A stretch of 64,000 bases of DNA from Azorinus chamasolen (GCA_963576725.1 OY755239.1:55763640-55827639), one strand, 5' to 3'. Shown: positions 27,701-42,700, counted from the first letter of the stretch. Numbers and translations: made by a program. The notes: a model not told the origin generated them from the letters alone.

Positions 27701-30700
27701 GCCTCAGTGTCAAATCTGTTACTAACGAATATTTTACAGATTTTTTTTTTATTATTCATACTCTTAACCCATTCCCTCATAGGCTATTTTTAGATCCAAC
27801 CTCTTTGAATAAACTTACCGAAAAGGAGCATGTACTAGACAAACAAACATGTAGGCAAATAGTGTAGACCCAGAGCAATATTCCTGGAAGGACTATTTGC
27901 TACAAATACCTTAAAAGTTCTGAGTGATCAACTGACTATTCAGCTGTACTGAGATCAGTGAATAGAATGGGAATTTTTGTTACCAAATATTCAGAATAAT
28001 TGCAGTACAATGGACCCTATGACAGTAACGCTACCACATGATTTATTAACATATAGAAGTCCTTAGAAGTAGGTGGTTGCTTAACCCTTTACTCCATAAA
28101 TACGCCTTTCTACGCCTCTGTAATAGTCACTTCTTGAAACCATTGTGATAAATAAAGCAATTGCTCCATAGGAGCAAATGCTCTATTTATCACAATGGTT
28201 TCTATACTACACAACTATAACAATTTTCCTTTTCTCTAGTAAATTCTCCTTTTCGGTAGATTCATTCAAAGAGGTTGGGTCTCAAAATAGCGTACGAAGG
28301 AAAGGGTTAACCCTTTACTCCATGAATATTCATGTGAAATATAATGAAATATGGAATATCAATTAGATTATATAATTATACACGTGTACCTATATACATT
28401 GTATAATGGCAAATGGATACAGGTTGTTTTTTGTCATAGCAAATCGCTCCCTTGTTTGAGCCTTGTATAAGAGTAACTGCTGTAATAATAAACTCTCATT
28501 CATAGGTGACAAATGGGTCTAATAACTCATAGCCCTTCTAACCTATTTCCTTGTTTTAGTATTTCATATCTGTCAGTTTAAACCTTTGAATGCTGCCAAA
28601 TGAATGTCAAAGTGGAATGACATACCATTTTATAAGTGTAGAATCTATTCAGTGTGAAAGGTTAATACGTGGCAAAAGATTTGGCATGAGCAATAGTACA
28701 GAACCTGATTAGAGGAATCCTCCTGCGGCAAATTAATCTGGGTCTACACTGTTTGCAAATGTCAGTTAAAATGGTTTCCCATTTTCAAAGGGTTTAACCC
28801 TTTCAACCCGAGAAACACATGCTCTGTCATTTGCAAACAGTGTAGACCCAGGTCAGAGGGCTCCTACAGGAGCCCTCTGACCAGGTTCTGCCTGTTTGTC
28901 ATTCAAAATCCTGTATCATGTATTTCATACTAAATAGACTTTAATTTACAGTTAAACACTTTTGATTTATTCCAGTATTGTTATTCAGTTTCCAAAGGGT
29001 TTAATAGTACAGCAATTTATGAATTCTTACAAACCTGTCAAATTTTGCTGACCAATTATCTCAGTGTCATTTTTAAAACACGTGAATTGATAATTTATCA
29101 CTAATGAATCATTTTAATAGTAGCCTTGTGTTAAATGATTACAGTTTAATACTAAACCAGAAATGACGGATCTTTTTATTGATAAAACATGAACAATTAT
29201 ATATGTTAACAATTAATTTTGATTTATTAACTTTAACCCTTTCCCTCATATAAACACTTTTTCATGCATTTGCAAACAGAGTAGATCCAGATCAGATGGC
29301 TCCTATAGGAGCCATCTGATCAGAGTCTCCTGTTTGCTTATGAAATGAAAAAGACCAGAGTTCTATACCGAATACTGAAACATCATGTGTACATATGGTC
29401 TTTTAAAAATTCAGCTTATAAATATTTATGATGTCATTATTTTATACATAAATATTGACCAGAGAAAGGGTTAAAGAGGTGAAATTAACCAAATGGTTGC
29501 CAGTTTTTATTTCATCAACTTAAATCTGTCATTCATTAACTGTATTTTAAAAAAAAATCATGTTATCAACAGTAAGTATTAAAAGGTATATCAAAAATTG
29601 CATTAATAAATAAATAAAAATAGTGAAAATATTGAAAATTTAATTTAAGATTTTCTCAACCTTTTCCTTCATATGATCATGTTTTCATGCATTTGCAAAC
29701 AGAGTAGACCCAGACCAAATGGCTGCTATAGGAGCTGTCTGATCAGAGTCTGTTCTGATTGCTAATGGAATTTGAAAGATCTGTTTCTTTAGTTTCTAAA
29801 ATGTCTACAATGTTCAACCTTCCATATCTCATTATATCCATTTCTTACATGAATATTCATGGTGGATGGGTTAATATATACTGTGCTAATAAAAACATTT
29901 TAAAGATTAAAACTTCTCTATTTCTCCACCAAATCCTTTGAGATGATTCTAAAGAGTGGTCACAAGATAGGGTTTGGTGGAGAAAGGAATAGTACTTGAG
30001 TATGCACATTTATCAGTTGTTCTCAGCAGCATCGGTAATAATATCTTACTAACAATCCATGAGGTACAGGGTTAAGTGGACACTTAAGCTCAGGGTCCAT
30101 GCTTATAAAGCTTTTTAGTTGAGTCTGAGTTTGTTCTCAAGCTATTGATTGGTCAGATTTGGCTCAAATCTGACCAATCAAAAACTTGAGAACGAACTCA
30201 GACTCAACTAAAATGTTTTATAAGCATTGAACCTGGTTTGTTTCAATATTTGCAGGAGTTACATATTCCAACCTACAATCTGCCTGCCAAAAGATAGACA
30301 GTGGGGATGTGATTGGGACAGGCCAGAGCCACATCTTTACTCAGAACCACCTTGATATTCGGCACTCCGTTTTTGACCACCTACATGATAGTCTCCTGAA
30401 GTACCTGCCTCAAGAAGATGAGGAGGGACAAAAAGTTCAACAGTAAATAGCTTAGCATGCTTGTAGGAAAACTTTTGATAACCATTATTATACCCCACAC
30501 AATAAAGTTGCTTGGGTTTTGACCCGTCCATCTATCCAACAATCCATCCGTCAGTCAATCAGTCCATCAATCAGTCTGTTCTTGTATTATAATACATTGT
30601 TCCTTGTTCTTGTATTATAATACATTGTTCCTCATCTAGCACTTTCATTTCTTTTATCTTAAATATACTTTAAAAATTGTCATGAATAAAAGCTTGGATG

Positions 30701-33700
30701 AGTTAGATTTTCAGAGGAATCTGTCATCTGCCTGACAATCTGATCAAGATGAGATGTATGATAATCTTTTTAGTTAATAAATATTCATGGTTACTTTCAT
30801 GAATAATAAATCGGGAAAGGGTTAAATGTGGGAAATAAATTAGTGTATACCCACATCAGTGTGCTGTATACCCAGATCAGTGTACACCCACATCAGTGTG
30901 CTGTATACCCAGATCAGTGTACACCCACATCAGTGTGCTGTATACCCAGATCAGTGTACACCCACATCAGTGTGCTGTATACCCAGATCAGTGTACACCC
31001 ACATCAGTGTGCTGTATACCCAGATCAGTGTACACCCACATCAGTGTGCTGTATACCCAGATCAGTGTACACCCACATCAGTGTGCTGTATACCCAGATC
31101 AGTGTACACCCACATCAGTGTGCTGTATACCCAGATCAGTGTACACCCACATCAGTGTGCTGTATACCCAGATCAGTGTACACCCACATCAGTGTGCTGT
31201 ATACCCAGATCAGTGTACACCCACATCAGTGTGCTGTATACCCAGATCAGTGTACACCCACATCAGTGTGCTGTATACCCAGATCAGTGTACACCCACAT
31301 CAGTGTGCTGTATACCCAGATCAGTGTACACCCACATCAGTGTGCTGTATACCCAGATCAGTGTACACCCACATCAGTGTGCTGTATACCCAGATCAGTG
31401 TACACCCACATCAGTGTGCTGTATACCCAGATCAGTGTACACCCACATCAGTGTGCTCCAAGAGTAGGGTCTGCACCTTTTGAAAATCCTAGCTATTTTA
31501 ATCTCTTCATCCTGAATGGACGCATCAAACAATGGTGAGGCTTCTAAAGCCTTTACTCCATGAATTCTCATGTAAGAAATAATGACACCATGAATATTAA
31601 TTAATATTAATTTTTAAAATGGCATATTAACTTATGAAAATTTTGCCAAAGCAAAAACTAGAATCAGATCTACATAATTCCATAAGTAACAGAGCAGACC
31701 CTGATCAGACAGCTTCTACAGGAGTCATCTGATCTGGCTCTTCTCTGTTTTGGTGTAAAAAGGCGTATAAATGGAGTAAAGGGTTAAGCATTCAAATGGT
31801 TAAGATATCTTGTATTTCAGGTATCCAAATTTCCACTTTCTGACAGCCGGGCGTATGCTGCCTATGGGCCTAGAGCAGGCTAGCCTTCAAGGTTAGTGCA
31901 ACATCAATAAAGCCAGTTCCACTTATTCATCATCTCATTTGACATTATATTAACCCATTCCCTCATATTGATGCCTTTTGATGCTATTTATCTAGTGAAT
32001 TTTCCTTTTCAGTAGATTTATTCAAAGAGGTTTGGTCTAAAAATAACCAATAAGTGAATACGTTAACCCTTTACTCCATAAATATTCATGTGAAAAATAA
32101 TTGGATTACTTTTTATAATGGCACATGAATGCAAGAATTTTTGGTCATGGCAGAAATTGAAGAATCAGATATAATGAAGCAGAGCCATCTCATCTGAGTC
32201 TACTCTGTTTGCAAAGGCATAGAAAAGAGTACTTATTGAGTAAGGGGTTTATAAGGTTATTAAAATACGTTTATATGAAGGAAACAGTTAACCCTTCACT
32301 TGCTGAATTTTAAAATACATTTCTCCTTCTTTACCCATGCCTTGTTGTATAATTACATATATCTTCACTGTGTACAAGTATTTCGCTGTGCAATCACTGC
32401 TGTGGAGTGCACTGGTTGCACAATCAACTTGTAAATAGTGCAGACCCTGATGAGACAGCTCCTGCAGGAGCTGTCTCATCTGGGTCTTCACTATTTACAG
32501 GTAGGTATATTGACGTGAATAGCAAGCGAAGGGTTAATCCTATAATCCATATTGACAATGACCCTTTGAATCATGTCATATAATTGAATCAACTAGTATT
32601 GCTGTTGTTTGTGCCTTGAAAATGTGGTACTACCCTAATGACTATCTTATACTATTTGCTACTACATGTATGTCAGTCTAATTTAAAATTATCAAAATGG
32701 TGCCAGGTTGATTTAACCCTTTCCCAAATGCAAACACTTTTCACACCTTTGCAAACAGAGTAGACCCAGATCAGGATCTGCTCTGTTTGCTTGTGAAATT
32801 ATAATAGATCTGACTCTATCAATACCCCAAAAGCATAAAATTCAGCTAATAAATATTCATAATGTCATTATTTCTTAATGAATATTCAACAGTGAAAGGG
32901 TTAACTCATTACCTCATATGCTATTTTTAGATCCAATCATTTTGAATAAATCTACTGAAAAGGTGAATCTACTAGAAAAAAAAGGGAACATTTTAGATTT
33001 GAGTAGTTTTGAAAATATTAGGATGAACAGAAATTTGCTCCTATTTATCACAATTGTTTAAAAAATGACTTTTTACAGAGGCGTCAATATGAGGAGATCG
33101 GTTAATAAGCTTTACCAACCATGAACAGGGAACAAAGGTCGAGATAAGAGGAGTAAATTTAACCCTTTACCTGATAGAAGCGGCTTTTAGCGTGTTTGAT
33201 TTATTCTTCCGCTGAAGAAAATAGTTCAAATTCATACAGTCATGAACATATTGCATAATAAATATTTTCTATATCCTAGTAGGTGGTAGCTTAAAGCAGG
33301 CTGAAAGTAAAGCAGAATGCGCCTTAAGGCGCATTCTGCTTTACTTTCAACCTGCTTTAAGTGGTCATATGTCTTCAAAACTAGAAACATTTTCAAGAAT
33401 AACTCCTTTATTTCTCCACCAAACCCTATACTGTGACCACTCTTTAGAGTCATTTCTTCGAGACCGTTCTTCCAAACCTAATACTGTGCCCACTCTTTAG
33501 AATCGTCTCGAAGTGGTCACAGCATAGGATTTGGTGGAGAAATTACGATTTTAGTATTTGGGTATACACCTTTATCTGTAGCTCTTTGGAAAATAGGGTG
33601 TCTGAATGCTTAGGGTAATAAGTGTAAGTAACGTTTTGTGCATAACGTGTATCATTATTTACGCGTAGATTATAATATTCCCAGGCCTACCTAGAAAAAG

Positions 33701-36700
33701 AGCAGTTAGCAATTGCAAACAGAGTAGACTCATGAAAATTTGACGTTTGATCAGGTTTGCACTAATCATTACTGTATATAGGTCAGGTTTTAACAGGATA
33801 TTCACATCAACAAGCAGACAGTTCCTGGCTATAATGGCCCAGGATTTCAGCTCTTATACCATTTATGTCACCTTCTATGTTCACTCATGTCATTTTATAC
33901 TTCATCTAGTTCAAGAAAAAATTGGCTCAAACACCTGAGGGTAATAGCCAAGTGAAGTTAAAGGGGCATTATTGTTTTCCAGGTCGACCGACAACAATAG
34001 CAGTATGGTGGCCAGGGTCAACCAATTTTATGCAATACTCGCTCATCAAAACTTCAAAAGGTATGGAGGATAGGAAAAAATCTTGATGTATGATGTAAAC
34101 TCATGTTCTGAAGACATTAAGCAAAAGTTTAAAGTACATGTAGCCCCCTGGAAAAAGATGCCTTTGAAAGCAGACTAGACCCCAACCAGCTTTTCTGATG
34201 AAATGTCAGATCAGGATCTACACTGTTTGACATTTATGTAGTTGGAATTTGCTTTGTATTCAAGCTGATAAATATCTGTTGATCCTGATTGAATGTAACA
34301 TCTCTGATACGATGTTTCATTTTATTCTCCATTGTTTGCATGATCTGAAAGGGAGGGACCATTTATTGTAACATAACTCATTTATAAAAAGGGACAGTAG
34401 CATACAGTGGAACTTCTCTGTCGTATCCACTTAGTAAACAATGGAATCTTTGAAACAGGTGGTTGCTTAACCCTATCCTTCATATAAACATGTTTTCATG
34501 CATTTGCAAACAGAGTAGACCCAGATCAGATGGCTGCTTAGTCCTGTAGGAGCCATCTGATCAGGGTCTACTCTGTTTGCCAATGGAGTGTGATAGATCT
34601 GTTTCTTTACTTTCTAAAATGGCTAAAATGTTCCAATTTCCATATTTCATTATAACTATATTGTCCATGAATATTCGGTAGGTATTGAAATTTGAAATAA
34701 ACATAGAAAAGGGAAAGGGTTAACCCTTTACTCCATGAATATTCATATAAGAAGTAATGGCATTATCAATATAATATTTAGATATATTAATTATTGTTAT
34801 AATAGCACATGGACACAGAAATTTTGGACCATAGCATCAAGTGTAGAATTATATATGTACATGTATTATATTGTAAGCAAATAGAGCTGACCCTGATCAG
34901 ACTGCTCCTACAGTAGCAGTCTGATCTGTGTCTACTCTATTTGCAAAGGATCGAAGGCGTATAATTATATGGAGTAAAGGGTTAATACAGTATGAAGTGT
35001 CCTGCATTACTTTCATTTTGCATTAAGCTTCGGTCTTCATCTTAGAAATTAGTATTGTTCTGAATAGGTGCTTAACAGAAGTTTTTACTGTTTATCACAT
35101 AAACAAGACATATTGCTGTCATTTATGACAATTATCATGGAGTATTATATCTTTTACTCTTTGCATGAAAAGTAATTTTTCATCTGTAACAATTGTTGTC
35201 TGCTTCAATTCTTAAAATAGATTCTCTCTAGTTTCTTTGCTAAAATATGGCCAAAGTGTCAAACAGTTTGGATCCTGATGAGATGCCGCATAATGCGGCG
35301 TCTCATCTGGATCCAAACAGTTTGCATAGGTAATCGAGGTTCCTCCACAAGCATGCAAAGAAGTTAACTTTCTACATGTTAAAAGCAAATTTATTGAAAC
35401 TAAACAATTAGTTTGGATCCAGATCAGATTCTGAGTAACTTGGTTCCTGATGAGGATCCATACTGTTTGACCTTCTTACTGTATGTTTTAAGAAATATAG
35501 AAGAGAAAATAACTTTCAGAATAGCAACAGACTATATTAAACTTTTCCCTCTTCAATATTAATTTAAGAAATAATGACATCATGAATATTTATTATCTGA
35601 AGTGTTATAATGTCATATGTATACATGAGTATTTGGTATTGGTAGAAACTGTCGTGTCACATCTATAATAATTGCTTGCAAAGAGCTGAAACTTATTAAA
35701 GTAATTATTTTCCAGAAATTCAGTTTTCCAGAAATTTTTGCAGTTTTTCAGTTTCTGTTCGAACAAATAAAAAAATCTGAATTTCAAACAATTTGGATTC
35801 TGATGAGAGACTTTATTTCTTTTTATCTTAACTGGATTGACACTATTTGCAAAGCATTATAAATGGAAAAGATCTGAAACAGTTTAAAATGGTCTTTTTA
35901 AATGATTTCATTAAAATTTTGCAATTAATGGACGTCAATAAATTATGCTTTATTTGTTAATTTTTTCCCATTAACTCTTTGCCTGCTAAGCATGACCTGA
36001 CTCGCTTTTGCATACAGATTGGATCCAGATGAGACGCTGAGTAACTCAGTGTCTCATCAGGATCCAACCTGTTTGACATCAGTCAATAATTTCTCAAATG
36101 TTTTAACGAATTGAAAGTAAGTAAAAAGTGCAGGAGATCAGAGTTCTAGGAGGTGATATTATTTTCAGCAAGCTAAGGGTTAATTGATCTAAGTAAATGA
36201 TGTATTTATTGCCCATTCAATTTTTTATATACAGTAGTACCTGTCTTAAGTGGCCATCAAAAAGAGATCAAATTATGGGTCAGTAAGTCAGTTGGTAGCT
36301 TAATGCAGGTCAAAAGTAATGCAGAAAGCTCCTTTAGGATCTTAATGTATTACTTTTGCCCAGTATTAAGCAATCAACTGTTTTTTAAAAGTTCTATGTT
36401 CAATCACTTAAGACAGGTTCTACTGTGCTGTTACAGTTTTTTTTTAATTTTTAGAGAACAATTAAATGCAAGATCAAAGACAGCATTACATTCTTGTATC
36501 GAGGAAGACAATGACTAAACTGTCTTTTTAACACTTATCCCATTCCCTCTTATAAACACTTTTTCCCACCTTAGCAAACAGAGTAGACCCAGATCAGATG
36601 TCTCCTACAGGAGCCATCTGATCAGGGTCTGCTCTGTTTGCTTGTGACATGATATAGCCCATATTTGGCAGAAACAGACGTTAATCAACACAAACAAACA

Positions 36701-39700
36701 AGAAAACATGATATAGATCTGATTCTACAGTTATTGTCAAAGCAAAAAATTCCCCTGAACATTTTGCAAAATAGAAATTCAGCAAATAAATAGTCATAAT
36801 GTCATTATTTCTTACCTGAATATTGAACAGGGAAAGGTTAACTTGTGATACCCATTATACCCCAGATCTGTTTTAATTTATTTTTGCATCCCATTCGTCC
36901 AAAGTTTTGAAAAACTATTGTCCGGAAATCAATCAGCTTGGATCCTGATGAGATGTAGACTATGGATCTGGATCCAAGCTTTTTTTTCAAATAACAGTAC
37001 ATTAATACATTTTATACAGTATACATGTATTAATGTACTAGGTGCTATAAATAAACTACAGTAAAACCCTTCTAAACTGGACATTAAATTTAGTATAAAT
37101 GTCAGTCTTGAAGACAGGTGGCAGCTTAATGTAGGGTGAAAGTCATGCAGAAAGCTCCACTAGGAGCTTTCTGCATGACTTTCATCCTGCATTCAGCAGC
37201 CACCTTCCTAAACGTATCTAAATTCTTCTCTACTAGAATTCCAGTTTAGAGGGGTTTTACTGTATGGTCTTTTTCCGTCTAATACCAGGTGACAGGGTTT
37301 CTGAATGCTTAGGGTAACTAGAGTACTGATAATCATTGACTGCCTACTTTCAGATCTAGAATTCAAGCCAGATCTGGTATGGCCACTCACCAACAAGATC
37401 ACCTGCTCAGAGGTGACTGACGATACCAACCTAATTGCTATTGGAATGGACAACGGAAATGTAGTCATATGGGATAAATACATGGGTAAGTTTATACCTT
37501 TACTCCATAAATAGTTAAATACATTGTACGTCTTTCTACACCTTTGAAAACAGAGTAGACCCAGATCAGACAGCTCCTGCCGTCTGATCAGGGGGGTCTG
37601 CTCTGTTTGCTTATGATATAATATAGATATGATTCTACAGTTTCTGCCATGGCCAAAAACTCCTGTGTCCATGTGCTATTATAGCAAATTAATCTAATTA
37701 ATTTTCATGACGTCATTATATTACATCTTACATGAATATTCATGGATGAAAAGGTTAATTCCTCCACATTCAGCACTGTGTTCACAAAGGATCTTTAAAA
37801 GACGACACTAAAGGTTTTTTACTGTGGACAGACAGTAGCTCTGAGGATGTCCACAGTAGTGGTCGAAACTGCTAGTAAGAACCACTTTCAGTGTTGTGGA
37901 TTGGAGAAACTTATATACAATGAAGAAATATAGGTTTTCAAAATACAAGTAGCTTAATGCAGATGGGAAGCAATGAAGAAAGCTCCTCTTGGAGCATTTT
38001 GCATTGCTCTCATTCTGCATTAAGCAACCACCTGTGTACAAAATGCAAGAAGCTCCTTTTCAAAAATGTTATACTCGAGGAATGGGGGCAGTTGGGGTGG
38101 GGCATTTATTAGAGATAATACAGTATTCATGATGTCATATTTCTTACATGAATGGTTATCAGATAAAGGATTAGCCCTTTCCTTCATATAAATGTGTTTT
38201 CACTCATTTGCAAACAGAGTAGACCTAGGTCAGGTCTGCTCTGTTTGCTAATGGAATTTGAAAGATCTGTTTCTTTACTTTCTAAAATGGCTACAATTTT
38301 CTACCTATTTTGTCTATGAATAGAGCAGTGTTCTTGAGTTGAATTATGAAAATTCGTTTTTAACTTTGCTACTCAAACTTTTTATTTTCAGGGACACAAA
38401 GAGGTGTAATTAATGTTAGTGATAGTTCTGCGGTAGTACAGATGAAGTTTCTGGATCCCTCGATGTTTCCGCAAGATGTTAGCTACTACCCTCCATACCG
38501 GACTAAGACAGGGGCCTACTTGCTGGTGATGTGTGCTAACAGTGCTATCTACACAGTGTCTGTGGCTCCTGGTGTCCCACTGACCTTCACCTTGGTGTCT
38601 CCCTGGTTAGTAAATACACTATTTAATGATTTAACCATTTACCTGTTCAATATTTATATAAGAAAATAATGACATCACAAATACTTATTATTAGCTGAAG
38701 TTTTATAAATTACAATTTTCAAGTGAATTTGTTGCTTTAACAAAAACTGAATAATTAGATCTACGTTAATTCATAAGCAAACAGAGCAGACCCTGATCAG
38801 ACGGCTCCTACAGACGTGAAAAAATTGTTTATATGAAGGAAAGGGTTAATATAACTTTGATCGGAGGCATATTTGTAGTAGCTGCACTTTCTGAACGTGT
38901 ATGCTGTTTAGTTGCAAAACAATTTACTTCTTAAAATGTGTTAGTTGTATGAATTTCTTCTCAATTATAAAATCATCACATGTAAAACAGCTTGCTTCTT
39001 AACCCTTTACTCTGTGACTATTTCTGTAAGAAATAATGACATCATGATATTAATTAGTTTATTTTTTTTAATGACACGTGAACACGGGAGTTTTGGCCAT
39101 GGTAGAAACTGAAGAATCATATCTATATTATTTCATAAGCAAACAGAGCAGACCCTGATCAGATGGCTCCTATAGGAGCCCTCTGAACTGGGTCTACTTA
39201 GTTTGCAAAGGTGTAGAAAGGCTTATTTATCAAGTAAAGGGTTAAATAGATTAGTTATATGAATTCCTTTCTCAGTTGAGATTATAAACCTGATTTGCCG
39301 CTGGACAATGCAAACAGCATCTTTACTCTATACTTATAAAGATTAGGTACTTTTAACTTTTTGAAAGCTTAATATTCAAAGTGGGAAGACTCCATCAGTG
39401 TTTATTCATCAGTCTATTCAGTATCAAAGGGTATAAATTGCTAGAGGATTTTAAATGGCAGATAGTGCAAACCTCTAGGATCCCTGTGATGTGGGTCTGC
39501 ACTTTGTTCAAATACGAGTACACTTTTTACCCCCTATTCAAATGGTTAATATTTTGAAATAATTGATTTCATTTTCAGTGTGGAGAAAGATGAGGAAACC
39601 ATTACAACATTACAGCCATTCACAAGTTGGCCTGACATGGTAGGTGACTTGTTCTTCAGTGTTCTTTAACCCTTTCCCTGTTCTACATTTATTCCAAGTT

Positions 39701-42700
39701 TCAATACCTACTGAATACTCATGGACAAACTAGTTACAACAAAACTTGTCTCTACAAGGTCTACATTGCCAAAGTTCTTTTTATGATGATGGCGTACATA
39801 CAGTTAAACCTCGTTAACATGAATTTAAAGTAAAGAAGACTGGAGAGCTTTTTAGGCAGGTGGAGAAGAGCTTTCTGCATAACTTTCACTCTGCATTAAG
39901 CTTCCATCTGCCACCTTCCACCTCTCTTAAATGCCAATAATAATACTTGTTTGAGAGTTTGAGTTATCAAGATTTAATTGTATAATAAAAAGGCCAGTTA
40001 TTGTTTTATACGTTTATAACTAGGTTTGTTGATGGGGGGATTTGGTCAGGTTGATGTTTACAATTAGGAGGCTTTGCAAGTGTCTGACAGATCACTTTCA
40101 TAAGTGATGAGATATCTAACCTCAAGATATGAAGTCCAACTTTTATGTATTATTTAACTCCTATAAAGATCTACCTTGGATGGTTTTTGAAATCTGTTTT
40201 GTGAAGAACAATGTGTTTGATAATAACATTTGTTCTTACTGTAAGAAACAAGTGTCTTGATGAAATTCCATGTTAACTCATTCCCGCATATTGATGCCTT
40301 TTGACGCTTCTGTAAAAGTCACTTTATGAAACCATTGTGATAAATAGAGCATTGCTCCACAGGAGCAAATGCTCTATTTATCACAATGGTTTAAAAACTA
40401 CACAATTCTGAAAAATTCCTTTTCTCTAGTTAATGCTCCTTTTTGGTAGATTTAATCAGAGGTTAGGTCTAAAAATAGCCTAAGAGGGAATGGGTTAAGT
40501 ATTTAACCTCTTACTCCAAAGGTATGGCTTTTAGTGCCTTTGTTAACAGAGTAGACCCAGCTCAGATGGCTCCTGTTGGCTCTGTCTGATCAGTGTCGGC
40601 TCTTTTGGTGTATGGAATAATGTGGATCTAATTCTACAGTTTCTGACATGGCCATACTTTTACTATGTTCATTTGCTATTCTAATAATTCGTCTTATAAA
40701 TATTCAATATGTCATTATTTCCCTATATGAATATTCATGGAGTAAAGATGATCGCTTTGCTACATTTTCCTTCTTCTTGCTGTCAAACATAGTATTCAAA
40801 CTATTTGACACTTAGACTAGTTTTGAGGAGAAATAGATATTTATGCAAGAAATAATTGACATTATGAATATTAATTAACCTGATTTTATAATGGCACTAT
40901 GAAACAAAGGAATTTTCATTATGACAGGTACTGTAGAATCGGATCTATGGTATGTCATAAGCAAACAGAGCAGACCCTGATCAGATGGCTCCTACAGGAG
41001 CCATCTGATCTGGGCCTACTCTGTTTGCAGTGGCGTTAAAAGGCTTATCTATGGAGCAAAGGGTTAACTTTTAGAAATGAAGCAAATAAATTGTTTTATA
41101 GACAACAGTTACTTAGCATACAAAGAGTTGACGCAGTGTATGGCTTATGGTTTATTATTTATTTTTCAAAGTTCATACATCTTGATGAGATAACATATTG
41201 CAGGTGATATGTATGAGAATAATAATAAAAATCTTTTGACATTCAAGATAAGACGCAGACTTAAAACGTCAACAATCTTTTGCTTGCTGGCCAAATCATT
41301 TCTTTTGAAATTTAACCCTTTATTCCTTGAATATTCAGTAATGACATAATAAATATTGATTAGATTAATTTTTTTATAATGGCACATGAACACATGAAAT
41401 ATTGGCCTTAGCTGAAACTGTAGAAAAATATCTTTACTATTTCATAAGCAAACAACGCAGATCCTGATCAGATGGCTCCTACAGGAGCTGTGTGATTTGA
41501 GTCTAAGGCATAGAAAGGTGTATTAATGGAGTAAAGAGTTAAGCCTTATTCCCATTCTGTTTAACCCTTTGCTTAATGAATATTCATGTAGAAAAAATGA
41601 CACAATGAATACTTATTTGATCAATTTTAATTTAATGGCATTTGAATTGAACACATGAAAATTTTGGCCTTGGCTGAAACGGATATATGTAGAATTTGAT
41701 CTATATCATTCCATGAGCAAACAGAACAGACTCTGATCAGATGGCTCCTACAGGAGCCGTCTGATCTGAGTCTACTCTGTTTCAAGTAAGCCACATCTAT
41801 TTTGGAATTATTTTTGTCTGACTGCCCAGTTGCACCCATCCTACCATTCCCGTAGCATCTAACTTTGACTCTTTACATGATGAATATTCATGTAAGAAAA
41901 AGTGACATCATGAACAGTTATTAGCTGATCTGTTATGATGTTATAACACATGATGATATTTTGGCCATGACAGAAACTGTAGTATCAGACCTATATTATT
42001 AAATCTTTATTATTTCATGAGCAAACAGAGCATACCCTGATCAGACAGCTCCTACCGGAGTCATCTAATGTGGGTCTACTCCGTTTAAAAAGGCTTTAAT
42101 AGGTATGTCTATCAGTTAAATAGTTAAAGATGTATGCTGTGCAAAGTTCCGCAAATTTTGCGTTTCAAACTGACTTCAGAATCGGAATCTATGTACCTTA
42201 ACACTTATTAAACACTAAACAGCACGGTTAGTAAATTGTTGTTTGTGTGAAAAAAAATATAGAAAAATGGATTGCTATTGAAGTGTTTTTCCGAAATAGA
42301 ATCGGTGTCATTCAGAACTTGGCCGAAGATGTTCGCTGATTTCCGTACAAGTCCCCGTTTCTAAAAAGGAGGCTCCTTTTAAAGAATTTAGCAGTATTCG
42401 AATAGCGATAATATTTAGCTGAACAAATATATCCTGTCGGAAAATGGGTTGTAAGCATTATTTTCATTGTATGTATGCCTGTACAGCTTCTGGTGTTGAT
42501 TGATTGATTAATACGAAAAATGCGCATAATACATCTTTAATCACAATGCATTTTTGTTTCAAATGCTCTGGTTTCAATAGGTGTATTTGTATTCAATTAG
42601 TGTGACTGTATTCAATTAGTGTGACTAAATATATTGCATATCTAAATTTGTTTAACATTTGTCTGCCAATCAGTCAGTGTCAGAACCTGTGTATCAGTCT

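Larger units (their letters stand above)
34405..35090. mobile_element. family D element split by two A copies
   Basis: CAGTGGAACTTCTCTGTCG start to GGTGGTTGC, then TACAGTATGAAGTGTCC, CATTTTGCATTAAGC and GTTTTTACTG end. Both halves are needed to make one D. Confidence 0.72.

Noticed and set aside
30828..31538. Open frame of 236 codons with overlapping frames of about 200 codons
   Set aside because: It is an artefact of the 37-bp tandem repeat, which cycles through all frames. All three forward frames give the same repeated peptide text.
37208..37672. Minus-strand 154-codon open frame
   Set aside because: It is antisense to exon 12 and reads through a D and an A element.
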